A stretch of 64,000 bases of DNA, taken from Clostridiales bacterium. Its GTDB lineage: Bacteria > Bacillota > Clostridia > Oscillospirales > Acutalibacteraceae. The translations under genes were made by a program, and so were the position numbers. The first letter of the stretch is position 1. Each line of letters starts with the position of its first letter. Below are positions 52,134 to 61,014 of the stretch, piece by piece. The stretch spans positions 1 to 64,000 of the forward strand of contig DXXG01000015.1 of the NCBI GenBank assembly GCA_019416455.1. Reading direction: 5' to 3'. Under the pieces are notes generated by a model that was not told the DNA's origin, ran no database searches, and worked only from the letters and a program-made list of their open reading frames with translations.

Positions 52134-53453
52134 ATGTTTCGATACACTACCACTCAGGAGATCCTGGAAGAAGCCAGGGAAAACGGGCTCCATCTGCCCA
52201 TGGGGGAAGATCTTTCCCCGCTGAGAGAACCGGTGGAAGTCCAAGGCGTGACCATCCCTAACCGGGTGGCCATCCAGCCTATGGAGGGCTGTGACGGTAC
52301 CGCCGACGGCAAACCGGGAGAACTCACCCTGCGGCGGTATGAAAAATTTGCCCGCAGCGGCGCAGGGCTCATCTGGGAGGAGGCTGCCGCCGTGTGGGAG
52401 GAAGGCAGGGCTAACCCCCGCCAGCTGTGGATCCGGGAAGAGAACGTGGAGGATTTCCGCCGGATGAACGAGAAGATCCGGGAGATCTCCATGAAGGAAA
52501 ACGGTTTTGCGCCGGTGCTTATCCTTCAGGCCACCCACTCCGGCCGGTACAGTAAGCCCCATGGTGTGCCTGAACCCCTGATCGCCTATAACAATCCCCT
52601 GTTTGAAAAGGACGCTCCCATCTCCTCAGACCGGATCGTTTCCGATGACTATCTCCATCGTCTGGTGGAGCGCATGGGGGAGGCAGCCCGGTTGGTCCAG
52701 AAGGCTGGGTTTGACGGGGTGGATATCAAGTCCTGTCACCGGTATCTGGGAAGCGAACTGCTTTCCGCCTACACCCGTCCCGGTGATTTTGGCGGCAGCT
52801 TCGAGAACCGGACCCGATTCCTTCGGGAGAGCGTTCAGGCCGCCAAAGCCGCCGTCACTTCTGGGTTCCTGGTCACTTCCCGTCTGAATGTTTACGACGG
52901 GTTCCCCTATCCCTACGGATTCGGCGTCAGTCCGGAAGGCGGCTTGACCCCGGACCTCACCGAGCCTGTAAAGCTGGCGGGGATCCTTCACCAGGAACTG
53001 GGTATGGATCTGCTGGACGTGACCATCGGCAATCCCTATGTAAATCCCCATGTGAATCGTCCCGCCGACGCTCAGCCCTACGACTTGCCTGAGTCTCCTC
53101 TGGTGGGCGTAGCCCGGATCGTGGAGTGCGCCAAGACCATCCAGCAGGCCTATCCCAAACTGACAGTCATCGGCTCTGGGCTCAGTTACCTGCGGCAGTT
53201 CACTCCCCAGCTGGCGGCGGGAGCCATGGCGGAGGGGTGCTTCTCCATAGCAGGCTTTGGCCGAATGGCTTTTGCCTATCCCCAGTTCGCCAAGGAGATG
53301 TTCTCCCAGCAGGGGCTGGACCCCAAAAAGTGCTGCATCGCCTGCGGCAAGTGCAGCCAGTTGATGCGGTTCGGCTCCATGGCCGGGTGTGTGGTGCGGG
53401 ATTCGGTCTATACGGACCTGTACCGGGAAGCTGTTCAAAAAGCGGGAAAATAA
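52134..53453 (+). CDS. Old Yellow Enzyme-family NADH:flavin oxidoreductase
   Basis: The 439-aa protein has an FMN-binding TIM barrel (VTIPNRVAIQPMEGCDG about 39-55; LQATHSGRYSKP about 125-136) and C-terminal cysteines in CCIACGKCSQL (about 402-412) and CVVRD that could bind a [4Fe-4S] cluster. The FAD/NAD domain of 2,4-dienoyl-CoA reductases and BaiCD-type enzymes is missing, so electrons probably come from a partner. The ATG at 52134 follows GGGAGG; the frame is open further upstream into the AT-rich control region, which is not coding. It is the first gene of the plus-strand operon with the SDR and FAD genes. Confidence 0.87.
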   Translation: MFRYTTTQEILEEARENGLHLPMGEDLSPLREPVEVQGVTIPNRVAIQPMEGCDGTADGKPGELTLRRYEKFARSGAGLIWEEAAAVWEEGRANPRQLWIREENVEDFRRMNEKIREISMKENGFAPVLILQATHSGRYSKPHGVPEPLIAYNNPLFEKDAPISSDRIVSDDYLHRLVERMGEAARLVQKAGFDGVDIKSCHRYLGSELLSAYTRPGDFGGSFENRTRFLRESVQAAKAAVTSGFLVTSRLNVYDGFPYPYGFGVSPEGGLTPDLTEPVKLAGILHQELGMDLLDVTIGNPYVNPHVNRPADAQPYDLPESPLVGVARIVECAKTIQQAYPKLTVIGSGLSYLRQFTPQLAAGAMAEGCFSIAGFGRMAFAYPQFAKEMFSQQGLDPKKCCIACGKCSQLMRFGSMAGCVVRDSVYTDLYREAVQKAGK

Positions 53454-53479
53454 CTTGATTTGGAATAGGAGTTGTCAAC

Positions 53480-54250
53480 ATGAAAAAGATCGCCATTGTC
53501 ACCGGAGCCCGAAGGGGTATCGGTTTAGGTATTGCCAAAAAACTTTTGAGTGAGGGTTACACGGTGGTTCTCTGCGCCACCACAGAGACATCCCAGGTCC
53601 AGGACCTGATGGTGGAACTGAACCAACTGGGAGAAGCCCACTACATCGCCAGCGACATTTCTCTGCCTGAGGACCGGGAAGCCCTGCTGGATCAGGTGCT
53701 GGAGCGGTTCGGGCGGATCGATGTGTTGGTGAACAACGCCGGAGTAGCCTGCAAGGAGCGGCTAAACATCCTCAAGACCACCCCCGAAAGCTTCGAGCGG
53801 CTGATGAGGATCAACTGTGAGGGGACGTTCTTCATGTGCCAGGGAGCGGCCAACCGGATGATTGCCTGCCTGGACCAAGGGTTGGAAGATTACAAGCCCC
53901 GGATCGTGAACATCTCCTCCATCTCCGCGTACACTTCCTCGGTGAGCCGGGGCGAGTACTGTATTTCCAAGGCGGGCATCTCCATGATCACGAAACTGTT
54001 CGCCGACGGTTTGGCGGAGTACGGCATTCCTGTGTTTGAGGTGCGGCCCGGCATCATTGCCACGGATATGACCGCCCCCGTCCATGAAAAGTATGAGAAG
54101 CTCATCCAGGAGGGCGTCACACCGATCCGACGGTTCGGCCGACCTGAGGACGTGGCGGACTGCGTGGCGGCCGCCTGCTCCGGTCTGCTGGATTTCGGCA
54201 CCGGCACCGTCCTCAACGCCGATGGCGGATTCCACCTGCAAAGGCTGTAA
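53480..54250 (+). CDS. Short-chain dehydrogenase/reductase
   Basis: This 256-aa classical SDR resembles 3-oxoacyl-ACP reductases. The cofactor motif TGARRGIG is at about 8-15, NNAG at about 84-87, catalytic Ser in VNISSISAY and the YCISKAG Tyr-x3-Lys pair at about 156-160. PG-IATDM and the DGG end are intact. It sits 26 bp after the Old Yellow Enzyme gene and 11 bp before the FAD protein gene. The substrate is probably a ketone or alcohol intermediate in the same pathway. Confidence 0.9.
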   Translation: MKKIAIVTGARRGIGLGIAKKLLSEGYTVVLCATTETSQVQDLMVELNQLGEAHYIASDISLPEDREALLDQVLERFGRIDVLVNNAGVACKERLNILKTTPESFERLMRINCEGTFFMCQGAANRMIACLDQGLEDYKPRIVNISSISAYTSSVSRGEYCISKAGISMITKLFADGLAEYGIPVFEVRPGIIATDMTAPVHEKYEKLIQEGVTPIRRFGRPEDVADCVAAACSGLLDFGTGTVLNADGGFHLQRL

Positions 54251-54261
54251 GGGGGAGCACC

Positions 54262-56223
54262 ATGAGGACCCTAGAGATTTCCGGGAAACGGGTGGACCTT
54301 TACGCATTGGACACCCTGGTGATCGGTTCTGGCTGCGCCGGGTTCAATGCTGTGGATACCCTTTTTGACCTGGGACGCCGGGACATCGCCCTGCTGACGG
54401 AGGGAATGAACATGGGCACCTCCCGGAACACCGGAAGTGACAAGCAGACTTACTACAAGCTGTCCCTTTGTTCCGATGCCGCCGACAGCGTGTATGAGCT
54501 GGCGGAGAACCTATTTCAGGGGGGAAGCGTCAATGGAGACACGGCCCTTGCGGAAGCAGCCGGGTCACTGCGTTCCTTTATGAAGTTAGTGAATCTGGGT
54601 GTGCCCTTTCCCACCAACCGTTACGGAGAGTATGTGGGCTACAAGACCGACCACGATCCCCGACAGCGGGCGACCTCCTGCGGCCCCCTTACCTCTAAGG
54701 TGATGACAGAGAAGCTGGAAGCGTCCGTAAAAGGCAAAAATATCCCCCTGTTTGACAGAATGGAGGCGGTGCGGCTCCTGACGGAAGAAGGGAAGATCCG
54801 AGGAGTGATTGCCCTGAACAAGGCCCGCCTTTCCTCTGAGGATTGGGGCGTGACGGTTTTCCTGTGCAACCAGGTGATCTTGGCCACCGGCGGCCCCGCC
54901 ATTGTCTATGGGGCGTCGGTATATCCCCAGAGCCAGACCGGCATGACTGGCATGGCCCTGGAAGCGGGAGCGGCGGCCTGTAATCTTCAGGAGTGGCAGT
55001 ACGGGTTGGCCTCCACCAAATTCCGCTGGAACGTGTCGGGTACTTACCAGCAAGTGCTGCCCCGGTATATCGCTGTGGATAAGGAAGGGCGGGAGCGGGA
55101 ATTTCTGCCGGAGTATTTCTCCTCCCCGGAACTGGCGTTGAACCTGGTGTTTCTGAAGGGTTACCAGTGGCCCTTTGACACTCAGAAAGTGAACGGTTCT
55201 TCCTTGATTGACCTGATCGTTTACCATGAGATCTTCCACAAGGGAAATCGGGTGTTTCTGGGCTTCCGCTCTGACCCCCAGGGGTTGGAGGAGGGGTTCG
55301 GCAAGCTGTCCCAGGAAGCCCGGGAGTATTTGGAACGCTCCGGTGCCACCCAGGAGACCCCTATCGCGCGGCTTGCCCATATGAACCCAGGGGCGGTAGA
55401 GCTTTATGCCGCCCATCAGATCGATTTGTACCGGGAGCCTTTGGAGATAGCTCTCTGCGCCCAGCACAACAATGGGGGCTTGGCGGTGGACTTGAACTGG
55501 CAGACCACAGTTCCTGGTTTGTATGCTGCTGGAGAGGCCGCAGGCACTTTCGGTATCGCCCGGCCGGGAGGCAGTGCCTTGAACTCCACACAAGTGGGGT
55601 CACAGCGGGCAGCGGAGCACATCGCCGACACCTGTCAGGAATCGGTCCCGGCGGAAGAACTTTCCACAGAAACTGAAAAAGCGGTGGAAACCCTTCTGGT
55701 CCAGATGGGCTCCCTGCTGGGGAAAAAGGAAAACTTCCGTCAACAGAGAAAGGCATTCCAAAACAGCATGAGCCTGTGGGCAGGGCATCTCCGCTCTTTG
55801 CCGGAGATGGCGGCGTTGGGGGATCGTGTTCAGGAGACTCTGGAACATTTCTGGGAGGAGACAAGTGTGGCGGCTCCTCTGGAAATCCCGGTAGCTCTAA
55901 AAAACCGGGACATGCTCCTGACCCAGCTGGCGATGCTGTCCGCCATGGGCTTGACCGGGCAGGAATGTGGCAGCCGTGGTTCCGCTTTAGTCGCAAACCC
56001 CGAGGGTGAGAAGTTTTCAGCCCTTGGATTCACCGGAGAGGAGGAACTGGAAGCCTGTCGATTCCGTCCGGGGAACGGAGCTCATCGGGAGGACTGGGTG
56101 CGGACTGTGTGGGACGGAGAAACGTTCCAGTCTCAGTTCGAAAAGGTGCGTCCTCTTCCCAAAACAGATGATTGGTTTGAAAACGTGTGGAAAGAGTACC
56201 GGGAGCGGAAAGGATCCCGCTGA
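54262..56223 (+). CDS. FAD-dependent reductase, fumarate-reductase flavoprotein-like
   Basis: The 653-aa protein has a dinucleotide-binding start (LDTLVIGSGCAGFNAVDTL, about 14-32), NTGSDKQTYY, the ATGGPAIVYGAS segment (about 210), and a late GLYAAGEAAGTFG (about 417-429) with RPGGSALNSTQVGSQRAAEHI typical of the succinate dehydrogenase/fumarate reductase/aspartate oxidase flavoprotein group. There is no signal peptide or haem motif, so it is soluble and needs an electron donor. It ends the operon at a terminator. An enoate-type reduction with the Old Yellow Enzyme partner is a possibility, not shown. Confidence 0.82.
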   Translation: MRTLEISGKRVDLYALDTLVIGSGCAGFNAVDTLFDLGRRDIALLTEGMNMGTSRNTGSDKQTYYKLSLCSDAADSVYELAENLFQGGSVNGDTALAEAAGSLRSFMKLVNLGVPFPTNRYGEYVGYKTDHDPRQRATSCGPLTSKVMTEKLEASVKGKNIPLFDRMEAVRLLTEEGKIRGVIALNKARLSSEDWGVTVFLCNQVILATGGPAIVYGASVYPQSQTGMTGMALEAGAAACNLQEWQYGLASTKFRWNVSGTYQQVLPRYIAVDKEGREREFLPEYFSSPELALNLVFLKGYQWPFDTQKVNGSSLIDLIVYHEIFHKGNRVFLGFRSDPQGLEEGFGKLSQEAREYLERSGATQETPIARLAHMNPGAVELYAAHQIDLYREPLEIALCAQHNNGGLAVDLNWQTTVPGLYAAGEAAGTFGIARPGGSALNSTQVGSQRAAEHIADTCQESVPAEELSTETEKAVETLLVQMGSLLGKKENFRQQRKAFQNSMSLWAGHLRSLPEMAALGDRVQETLEHFWEETSVAAPLEIPVALKNRDMLLTQLAMLSAMGLTGQECGSRGSALVANPEGEKFSALGFTGEEELEACRFRPGNGAHREDWVRTVWDGETFQSQFEKVRPLPKTDDWFENVWKEYRERKGSR

Positions 56224-56243
56224 CCGGAAGCATGTAAAAAAAG

Positions 56244-56276
56244 AAACGCCGCGGGGGCGAACCTCGCGGCGTTTTC
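56244..56276. terminator. Bidirectional terminator
   Basis: AAACGCCGCG pairs with CGCGGCGTTTT, between convergent genes. Confidence 0.85.
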
Positions 56277-56287
56277 TGGTTTTCTTG

Positions 56288-57406
56288 TTACTGGTCGTAT
56301 CTCTGGGAGACCTTTTGCAGTGTCTCGATGATGGGCAGATGCTGGGGACATACAGCTTCGCACTGACCGCAGGCGATGCAGTCGGCTGCACGACCGAAGG
56401 TCTTGGCTAAAGTGTCGTAGTTGGTGAAGTTGATGGTCCAGCCTTTGCTCTCCGCTTCACGCATGTCCTCGTTGTACAGGGAGAAGTACTGGGGAATGGC
56501 GATGTGCTGAGGGCAGCCCTCGGTGCAGTAGGAGCAGCCGGTGCAGGGGATGGCGATCTGCCCGTTGATGATCTCAGCAGCTTTGAAGGCCATGGCCTTT
56601 TCCTCTTCCGTGAGGGGCTGGAAGTCCTCCATGAAGCTCAGGTTGTCCTGTACCTGGGGAAGGTCGCTCATACCGGAGAGGACCATCATTACTCCGGGCA
56701 GGGAAGCGGCAAATCGGATGGCCCAGGAAGCGGCGGACAGGCTGGGGTCGTGGTCTTTAAACAGTTTTTCGGCGGCGGGAGGCAGCTGGGCCAGAGTGCC
56801 GCCCTTCACAGGTTCCATGACGATGATAGGCACATCGTGCTTGCGGGCCACCTCGTAGCAGCCACGGGCCTGGATCCAGGGGCTCTCCCAATCCAGGTAG
56901 TTGATTTGCAGCTGGACGAATTCCATCTGGGGATGCTTGGTGAGAATCTCATCCAGCAGCTCCGGAGTGTCATGGAAGGAGAAGCCGGCGTGCTTCACCA
57001 GGCCCTGAGCCTTTTTCTCCAGCAGCCAGTTGAAGCAGTCGAATTTCTCATATTTGGGATAGCTGCCCGCTTCGATGCCGTGGATCAGGTAATAGTCAAA
57101 ATAGCCGGCGCCGGTCTTTTCCAGCTGTGCCTGGAAGATCTCGTCCCGGCCTTCCAAAGAATCGAAGAAACCGGAATGAAGCTTGGTGGCCAGGGTGAAG
57201 CTGTCACGGGGGTGACGATCTACCAGGGCTTGCTTGATAGCGCTCTCGCTGGCGAAAGCGTTATACATCCAGGCGGTGTCAAAATAGGTGAAGCCCTTCT
57301 CCAAAAACAGGTCCACCATTTTTTTGAGCTGTTCAATATCCACTTTGCTGGCGTCGTTAGGGTCCAGCCGGGGCAGGCGCATCAATCCAAAACCAAGTTT
57401 TTTCAT
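56288..57406 (-). CDS. Aldo/keto reductase with two C-terminal ferredoxin motifs
   Basis: The 372-aa protein begins with an aldo/keto reductase TIM barrel (GFGLMRLPRLD, FDTAWMYN about 40-47, Lys in LATKLHSG about 73, HGIEAG about 106) and ends with [4Fe-4S] motifs CTGCSYCTEGCPQ (about 286) and CIACGQCEAVCPQ (about 343). Such proteins reduce carbonyls with ferredoxin or NAD(P)H. The ATG at 57406 is chosen because AAGGAAGTAAGGACC precedes it; the earlier ATG at 57442 overlaps the -10 box. A MerR-type promoter controls it. Confidence 0.9.
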   Translation of the reverse strand: MKKLGFGLMRLPRLDPNDASKVDIEQLKKMVDLFLEKGFTYFDTAWMYNAFASESAIKQALVDRHPRDSFTLATKLHSGFFDSLEGRDEIFQAQLEKTGAGYFDYYLIHGIEAGSYPKYEKFDCFNWLLEKKAQGLVKHAGFSFHDTPELLDEILTKHPQMEFVQLQINYLDWESPWIQARGCYEVARKHDVPIIVMEPVKGGTLAQLPPAAEKLFKDHDPSLSAASWAIRFAASLPGVMMVLSGMSDLPQVQDNLSFMEDFQPLTEEEKAMAFKAAEIINGQIAIPCTGCSYCTEGCPQHIAIPQYFSLYNEDMREAESKGWTINFTNYDTLAKTFGRAADCIACGQCEAVCPQHLPIIETLQKVSQRYDQ

Positions 57407-57440
57407 GGTCCTTACTTCCTTTCCAAAATCTGTTTTCTTC

Positions 57441-57471
57441 ATTATAAGTATTGAAGTTTACTTTAAGTCAA
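57441..57471 (-). promoter_or_regulatory. MerR-type promoter of the aldo/keto reductase gene
   Basis: On the minus strand TTGACT (plus 57466-57471) and TATAAT (57441-57446) are separated by 19 bp instead of 17. The spacer holds a near-dyad TTAAAG-TAAA-CTTCAA. Stretched spacers with such dyads are diagnostic of MerR-family activation, as known for AdhR-controlled aldehyde-response genes. Confidence 0.75.
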
Positions 57472-57597
57472 GGACTTTTTCGCTGGAGGGAAAAGTTTCT
57501 CTCCTCCAAGAATTGCTTCCCATCCCAGGCAAAAAGAAGTATAATAAACGTTACCGCCGGATGGCGGAGTCAAGATAGGCAGGGAGGCTGCGATACA

Positions 57598-58020
57598 ATG
57601 GACGGCAAAAAGATTTTGGACGTGAAGATCGAGATGGACAGCCCCAGCTGTCAGCTGAAAAGCGAGCTGGGCGAAGTGGTCATGATCCCCTTTAAAGGCA
57701 GCGTGAAAGGGGAGATCTTCCAGGGGATCGTGGAGCCTTGCGGGGTGGATACCCAGGTGCTCAACCAGGCCGGAGTGCGCCACATGAGCGCCCGGTACAT
57801 GCTTACCGGAAAAGACCTGGAAGGCCAGGATGCCCACATCTATGTGGAGAACAACGGTTGGTTCCAGGAAGGCCAGTTCTCTATGCCTTTCCGCACCGTT
57901 CCTACCTTCTATACCGACAGCAAGGCCCTGGCGCCCTATTTGCACCAGAACCAGTTTATCGGGGAAGGAAATGAGGAAGAGGACGGCCTGCACATCTGTT
58001 TCTACGAGATCACCCACTGA
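57598..58020 (+). CDS. DUF3237-like small protein
   Basis: The 140-aa protein resembles DUF3237, a lipocalin-like barrel family: it has VVMIPFKGSVKGEIFQGIVEPCG near the start (about 28-50) and ends with a conserved barrel-closing strand (LHICFYEITH). The function of the family is unknown. The ATG at 57598 is preferred to the open frame upstream since GGGAGG precedes it and the upstream portion contains the divergent promoter. The Tex gene follows after 16 bp. Confidence 0.65.
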   Translation: MDGKKILDVKIEMDSPSCQLKSELGEVVMIPFKGSVKGEIFQGIVEPCGVDTQVLNQAGVRHMSARYMLTGKDLEGQDAHIYVENNGWFQEGQFSMPFRTVPTFYTDSKALAPYLHQNQFIGEGNEEEDGLHICFYEITH

Positions 58021-58036
58021 AAGGAAAAGACAGACT

Positions 58037-60250
58037 ATGGATCAGTTGATCGGCATGTTAGCCCAGGAATTCCACGTGCGGCCGGAGCACGCGCAGGCTG
58101 TGGTGGAACTTCTGGATGAGGGCAATACGGTGCCCTTTATCGCTCGTTACCGGAAGGAGCGTCATGGCGCCATGGACGACCAGACCATCCGGGAACTGGC
58201 GGATCGTTTGACCTACCTCCGGGGATTGGAGGATCGACGGAAGGAGGTCAAAGCCGCTGTGGAGGAGCAGGGGAAACTGACCCCCGAGCTTTCGGAGGCC
58301 ATCGACCGGGCGTCCACCTTAGCGGAAGTGGAGGACCTGTACCGGCCCTATCGTCCCAAGCGCCGTACCCGGGCAGGCGTGGCCCGGGAGAAAGGATTAG
58401 AACCCCTGGCAAAGCTGCTTCTCACCGGCAAGGACGGTGAAGGACGGAACCTCCGTCAGAGCCCGGAAGAGCTGGGGGCGGAGTATGTGGACCCGGAGAA
58501 GGGTGTGGAGACCGTGGAGGAAGCCTTGCAGGGTGCCATGGACATTTTGGCGGAGGACTTTTCCGACGACGCGGCCATCCGCAAGAGCCTGCGGGCCATG
58601 CTCCAAAGGAACGGTTCTCTCCGCTCCGTGGCCGCCAAGGAGGAGGATTCCGTGTACCAGTTGTACTACGACTTCTCTGAGCCCCTCAAACGGCTGCAAA
58701 GCCACCGGATCCTGGCCATCAACCGGGGGGAGAAGGAGGGCTTCCTGAAAGTTTCAGTGTTGCCGGGAGAGGAGAGCCCTGTTCCCCGAATCCTTCAAAA
58801 GGCTCTGACAAAAAATCACCCCTTCCCGGAGCTGCTGCGGCAGGTGGCAGAGGACGCTTGGTCCCGGCTGCTGTTTCCCTCTCTGGAACGGGAGATCCGG
58901 GGCGACCTGACGGATATGGCGGACGAGCAGGCCATCCATACCTTTGCTTTGAATCTTCACCCTCTGCTGATGCAGCCTCCAGTGAAAAACCAGGTGGTGT
59001 TGGGCTTCGACCCGGCTTATCGCACCGGCTGCAAGCTGGCAGTGGTGGATGGCACCGGCAAAGTGTTGGAGACCGGCGTGATCTATCCCACCAAGCCCCA
59101 TAACAAAGTGGAGGAAGCTAAAAAGGTGCTGCGGCGGCTGTGCGACAAGCATGGAGTTACCTGTGTGGCTATCGGCAACGGTACCGCCAGCCGGGAGTCG
59201 GAGATGTTCGTCAGCCAGTTTATCAAGGAGTACGATAAGCCCCTTTCCTACATGGTGGTCAGTGAAGCAGGTGCCTCGGTGTACTCCGCTTCGAAACTGG
59301 GAGCGCAGGAGTTCCCCGACTTCGATGTGTCTCTCCGTTCCGCAGTGAGCATTGCCCGGCGGCTTCAGGATCCCTTGGCGGAGCTGGTGAAGATTGACCC
59401 CAAGGCCATCGGCGTGGGACAGTACCAGCACGATATGCCCCAGGCAAGGCTTTCCCAAGCCCTGGACGGGGTGGTGGAGGATTGCGTCAACGGTGTGGGT
59501 GTGGACCTGAACACCGCGTCCCCCTCTCTGCTTCGGAGAGTGGCGGGGATCACTCCCACGGTCTCCCAGAACGTGGTAGCCTATCGGGAAGAACACGGAG
59601 GATTCCAAAGCCGGAAAGAGCTTTTAAAGGTGCCTAAGTTGGGGCCAAAGGCGTTCCAGCAGTGCGCCGGTTTCCTTCGGGTGATGGAAAGCTCCAACGT
59701 CCTTGACCATACGGCAGTCCATCCCGAATCCTACGAGGCGGCCCAGCGGTTGCTTACCTTGTGCGGGTATTCCCTGAAGGACGTGGGAGAACTGTCCCAG
59801 CTCCCTCAGCGGCTGGAAGAGATCGGGGAAGAGAAAGCGGCAGGAGAGTGCGGCATCGGGGTGCCCACTTTGCGGGATATTGTCAGCGAGCTGCAAAAGC
59901 CGGGCCGAGATCCTCGAGACCAGTTGCCTCCGCCTTTGCTGCGGACAGACGTGATGGAGCTCTCCGACCTAAAGCCCGGCATGAAGCTGTCCGGGACTGT
60001 GCGGAACGTGGTGGATTTCGGCGCTTTTGTGGACATCGGCGTGCATCAGGACGGTCTAGTCCATGTGTCCCAGATCACGGATCGGTACATTCGTCACCCC
60101 TCGGAAGCCCTCTCAGTGGGAGACATTGTAGAGGTGACAGTGCTTTCCGTGGATGAGGGAAAAAAGCGGATCTCTCTCACCATGCGGGAACAGAAGGACC
60201 GGCAGCCCCAGAGCGAAAAGAACGGGGATCAAAGGAGACAGACCCGGTGA
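58037..60250 (+). CDS. tex: Tex family RNA-binding transcription accessory protein
   Basis: Tex (737 aa) has an N-terminal helical domain (VPFIARYRKERHG about 33-45; YRPYRPKRRTRA about 95-106), a YqgF-like RNase H fold (LGFDPAYRTGCKLAV about 322), helix-hairpin-helix motifs (VDLNTASPSLLRRVAGI about 490), and a C-terminal S1 domain (GTVRNVVDFGAFVDIGVHQDG, about 652-672). It binds nucleic acids and supports transcription; its precise role is unclear. The ATG at 58037 is preceded by AAGGAAAAG. Frames upstream overlap the DUF3237-like gene and are not coding. Confidence 0.95.
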   Translation: MDQLIGMLAQEFHVRPEHAQAVVELLDEGNTVPFIARYRKERHGAMDDQTIRELADRLTYLRGLEDRRKEVKAAVEEQGKLTPELSEAIDRASTLAEVEDLYRPYRPKRRTRAGVAREKGLEPLAKLLLTGKDGEGRNLRQSPEELGAEYVDPEKGVETVEEALQGAMDILAEDFSDDAAIRKSLRAMLQRNGSLRSVAAKEEDSVYQLYYDFSEPLKRLQSHRILAINRGEKEGFLKVSVLPGEESPVPRILQKALTKNHPFPELLRQVAEDAWSRLLFPSLEREIRGDLTDMADEQAIHTFALNLHPLLMQPPVKNQVVLGFDPAYRTGCKLAVVDGTGKVLETGVIYPTKPHNKVEEAKKVLRRLCDKHGVTCVAIGNGTASRESEMFVSQFIKEYDKPLSYMVVSEAGASVYSASKLGAQEFPDFDVSLRSAVSIARRLQDPLAELVKIDPKAIGVGQYQHDMPQARLSQALDGVVEDCVNGVGVDLNTASPSLLRRVAGITPTVSQNVVAYREEHGGFQSRKELLKVPKLGPKAFQQCAGFLRVMESSNVLDHTAVHPESYEAAQRLLTLCGYSLKDVGELSQLPQRLEEIGEEKAAGECGIGVPTLRDIVSELQKPGRDPRDQLPPPLLRTDVMELSDLKPGMKLSGTVRNVVDFGAFVDIGVHQDGLVHVSQITDRYIRHPSEALSVGDIVEVTVLSVDEGKKRISLTMREQKDRQPQSEKNGDQRRQTR

Positions 60251-60313
60251 CTCTCAAGTCATAAATGGTGGAGAGAAATTTTGCGCCTGCCTGCCGTGTG
60301 TCAGGCACAATAA

Positions 60314-60329
60314 ACTCTTAAGTCAGAGT
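60314..60329. promoter_or_regulatory. Dyad upstream of the TetR gene
   Basis: ACTCTTAAGTCAGAGT is an inverted repeat (ACTCT/AGAGT). A related sequence, CTCTCAAGTCA, lies at 60251-60261. It is a candidate TetR autoregulatory operator. Confidence 0.4.
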
Positions 60330-60361
60330 AGAATAAGGGCAGAAGGGAAGGTGGCAAAAAG

Positions 60362-60946
60362 GTGTCTGCTTCCGAATTTACGAAATGTATGATCGCTCAG
60401 GGCGTCAAGCAGCTTTTGCGCACTACTGATTTTGAGGATCTTTCTGTTGGGGAGATCGCAAAGCACTGCGGCATCAGCAGAAATACCTTTTACTACCATT
60501 TCAAAGACAAGTACGATGTCATCACCTGGATCTTCTACACGGAGATCACCCCTATCATGGGCGATTCTGACCGGATCGACAACTGGGGGGAAGGACTGCT
60601 GGCGCTTTGCCGGTACATGCAGGAAAACAAGGATTTCTATATCAAGGTGCTCCAGGTACAGGGACAGAACAGTTTTTCAGAGTGCCTGATGGACTTCTAC
60701 GCCAACTTGGTGCGGAATCTTCTGCTGAACGCCAAAGCGGATCAGGTCCTGGACCCCAAGCAGATCCGCATCACCTCGAATTTTTACGCTTTCGGCCTTA
60801 CCGGAGTGGTGTCAAATTGGGCAAAGAGCGGCATGAAAGCCCAGCCGGAACCAGTGATCCGGATGCTGCAAGACCTGCTTTCCGGGGAGATCTTCGACAA
60901 GATCCTAGCCCTGGAACATGAGGCGAAAAAAGACGATCAATCCTAA
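60362..60946 (+). CDS. TetR/AcrR-family regulator (DhaS-like C-terminal domain)
   Basis: This 194-aa protein has an N-terminal TetR helix-turn-helix (FEDLSVGEIAKHCGISRNTFYYHFKDKYDVITWIF, about 23-57, quoted in part) and an all-helical C-terminal domain similar in shape to the DhaS/TetR_C_8 group. It begins with GTG after GGAAGGTGG. A palindrome upstream may be its own operator. The target gene is not obvious: downstream lies the convergent, broken alarmone synthetase gene. Confidence 0.82.
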   Translation: MSASEFTKCMIAQGVKQLLRTTDFEDLSVGEIAKHCGISRNTFYYHFKDKYDVITWIFYTEITPIMGDSDRIDNWGEGLLALCRYMQENKDFYIKVLQVQGQNSFSECLMDFYANLVRNLLLNAKADQVLDPKQIRITSNFYAFGLTGVVSNWAKSGMKAQPEPVIRMLQDLLSGEIFDKILALEHEAKKDDQS

Positions 60947-60965
60947 CAGCTTTTTTGCGGGAGCC

Positions 60966-61014
60966 AAGCCCCTGACGTTTCCACAGCTTATGTGGGAGTG
61001 TCGGGGGCTTTTTC
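60966..61014. terminator. Terminator overlapping the 3' end of the alarmone synthetase gene
   Basis: AAGCCCC(T)GAC pairs with GTC(G)GGGGCTT with an inner CCACA/TGTGG pair, followed by TTTTT on the plus strand. It serves the TetR gene and covers the original stop codon of the minus-strand gene. Confidence 0.7.
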
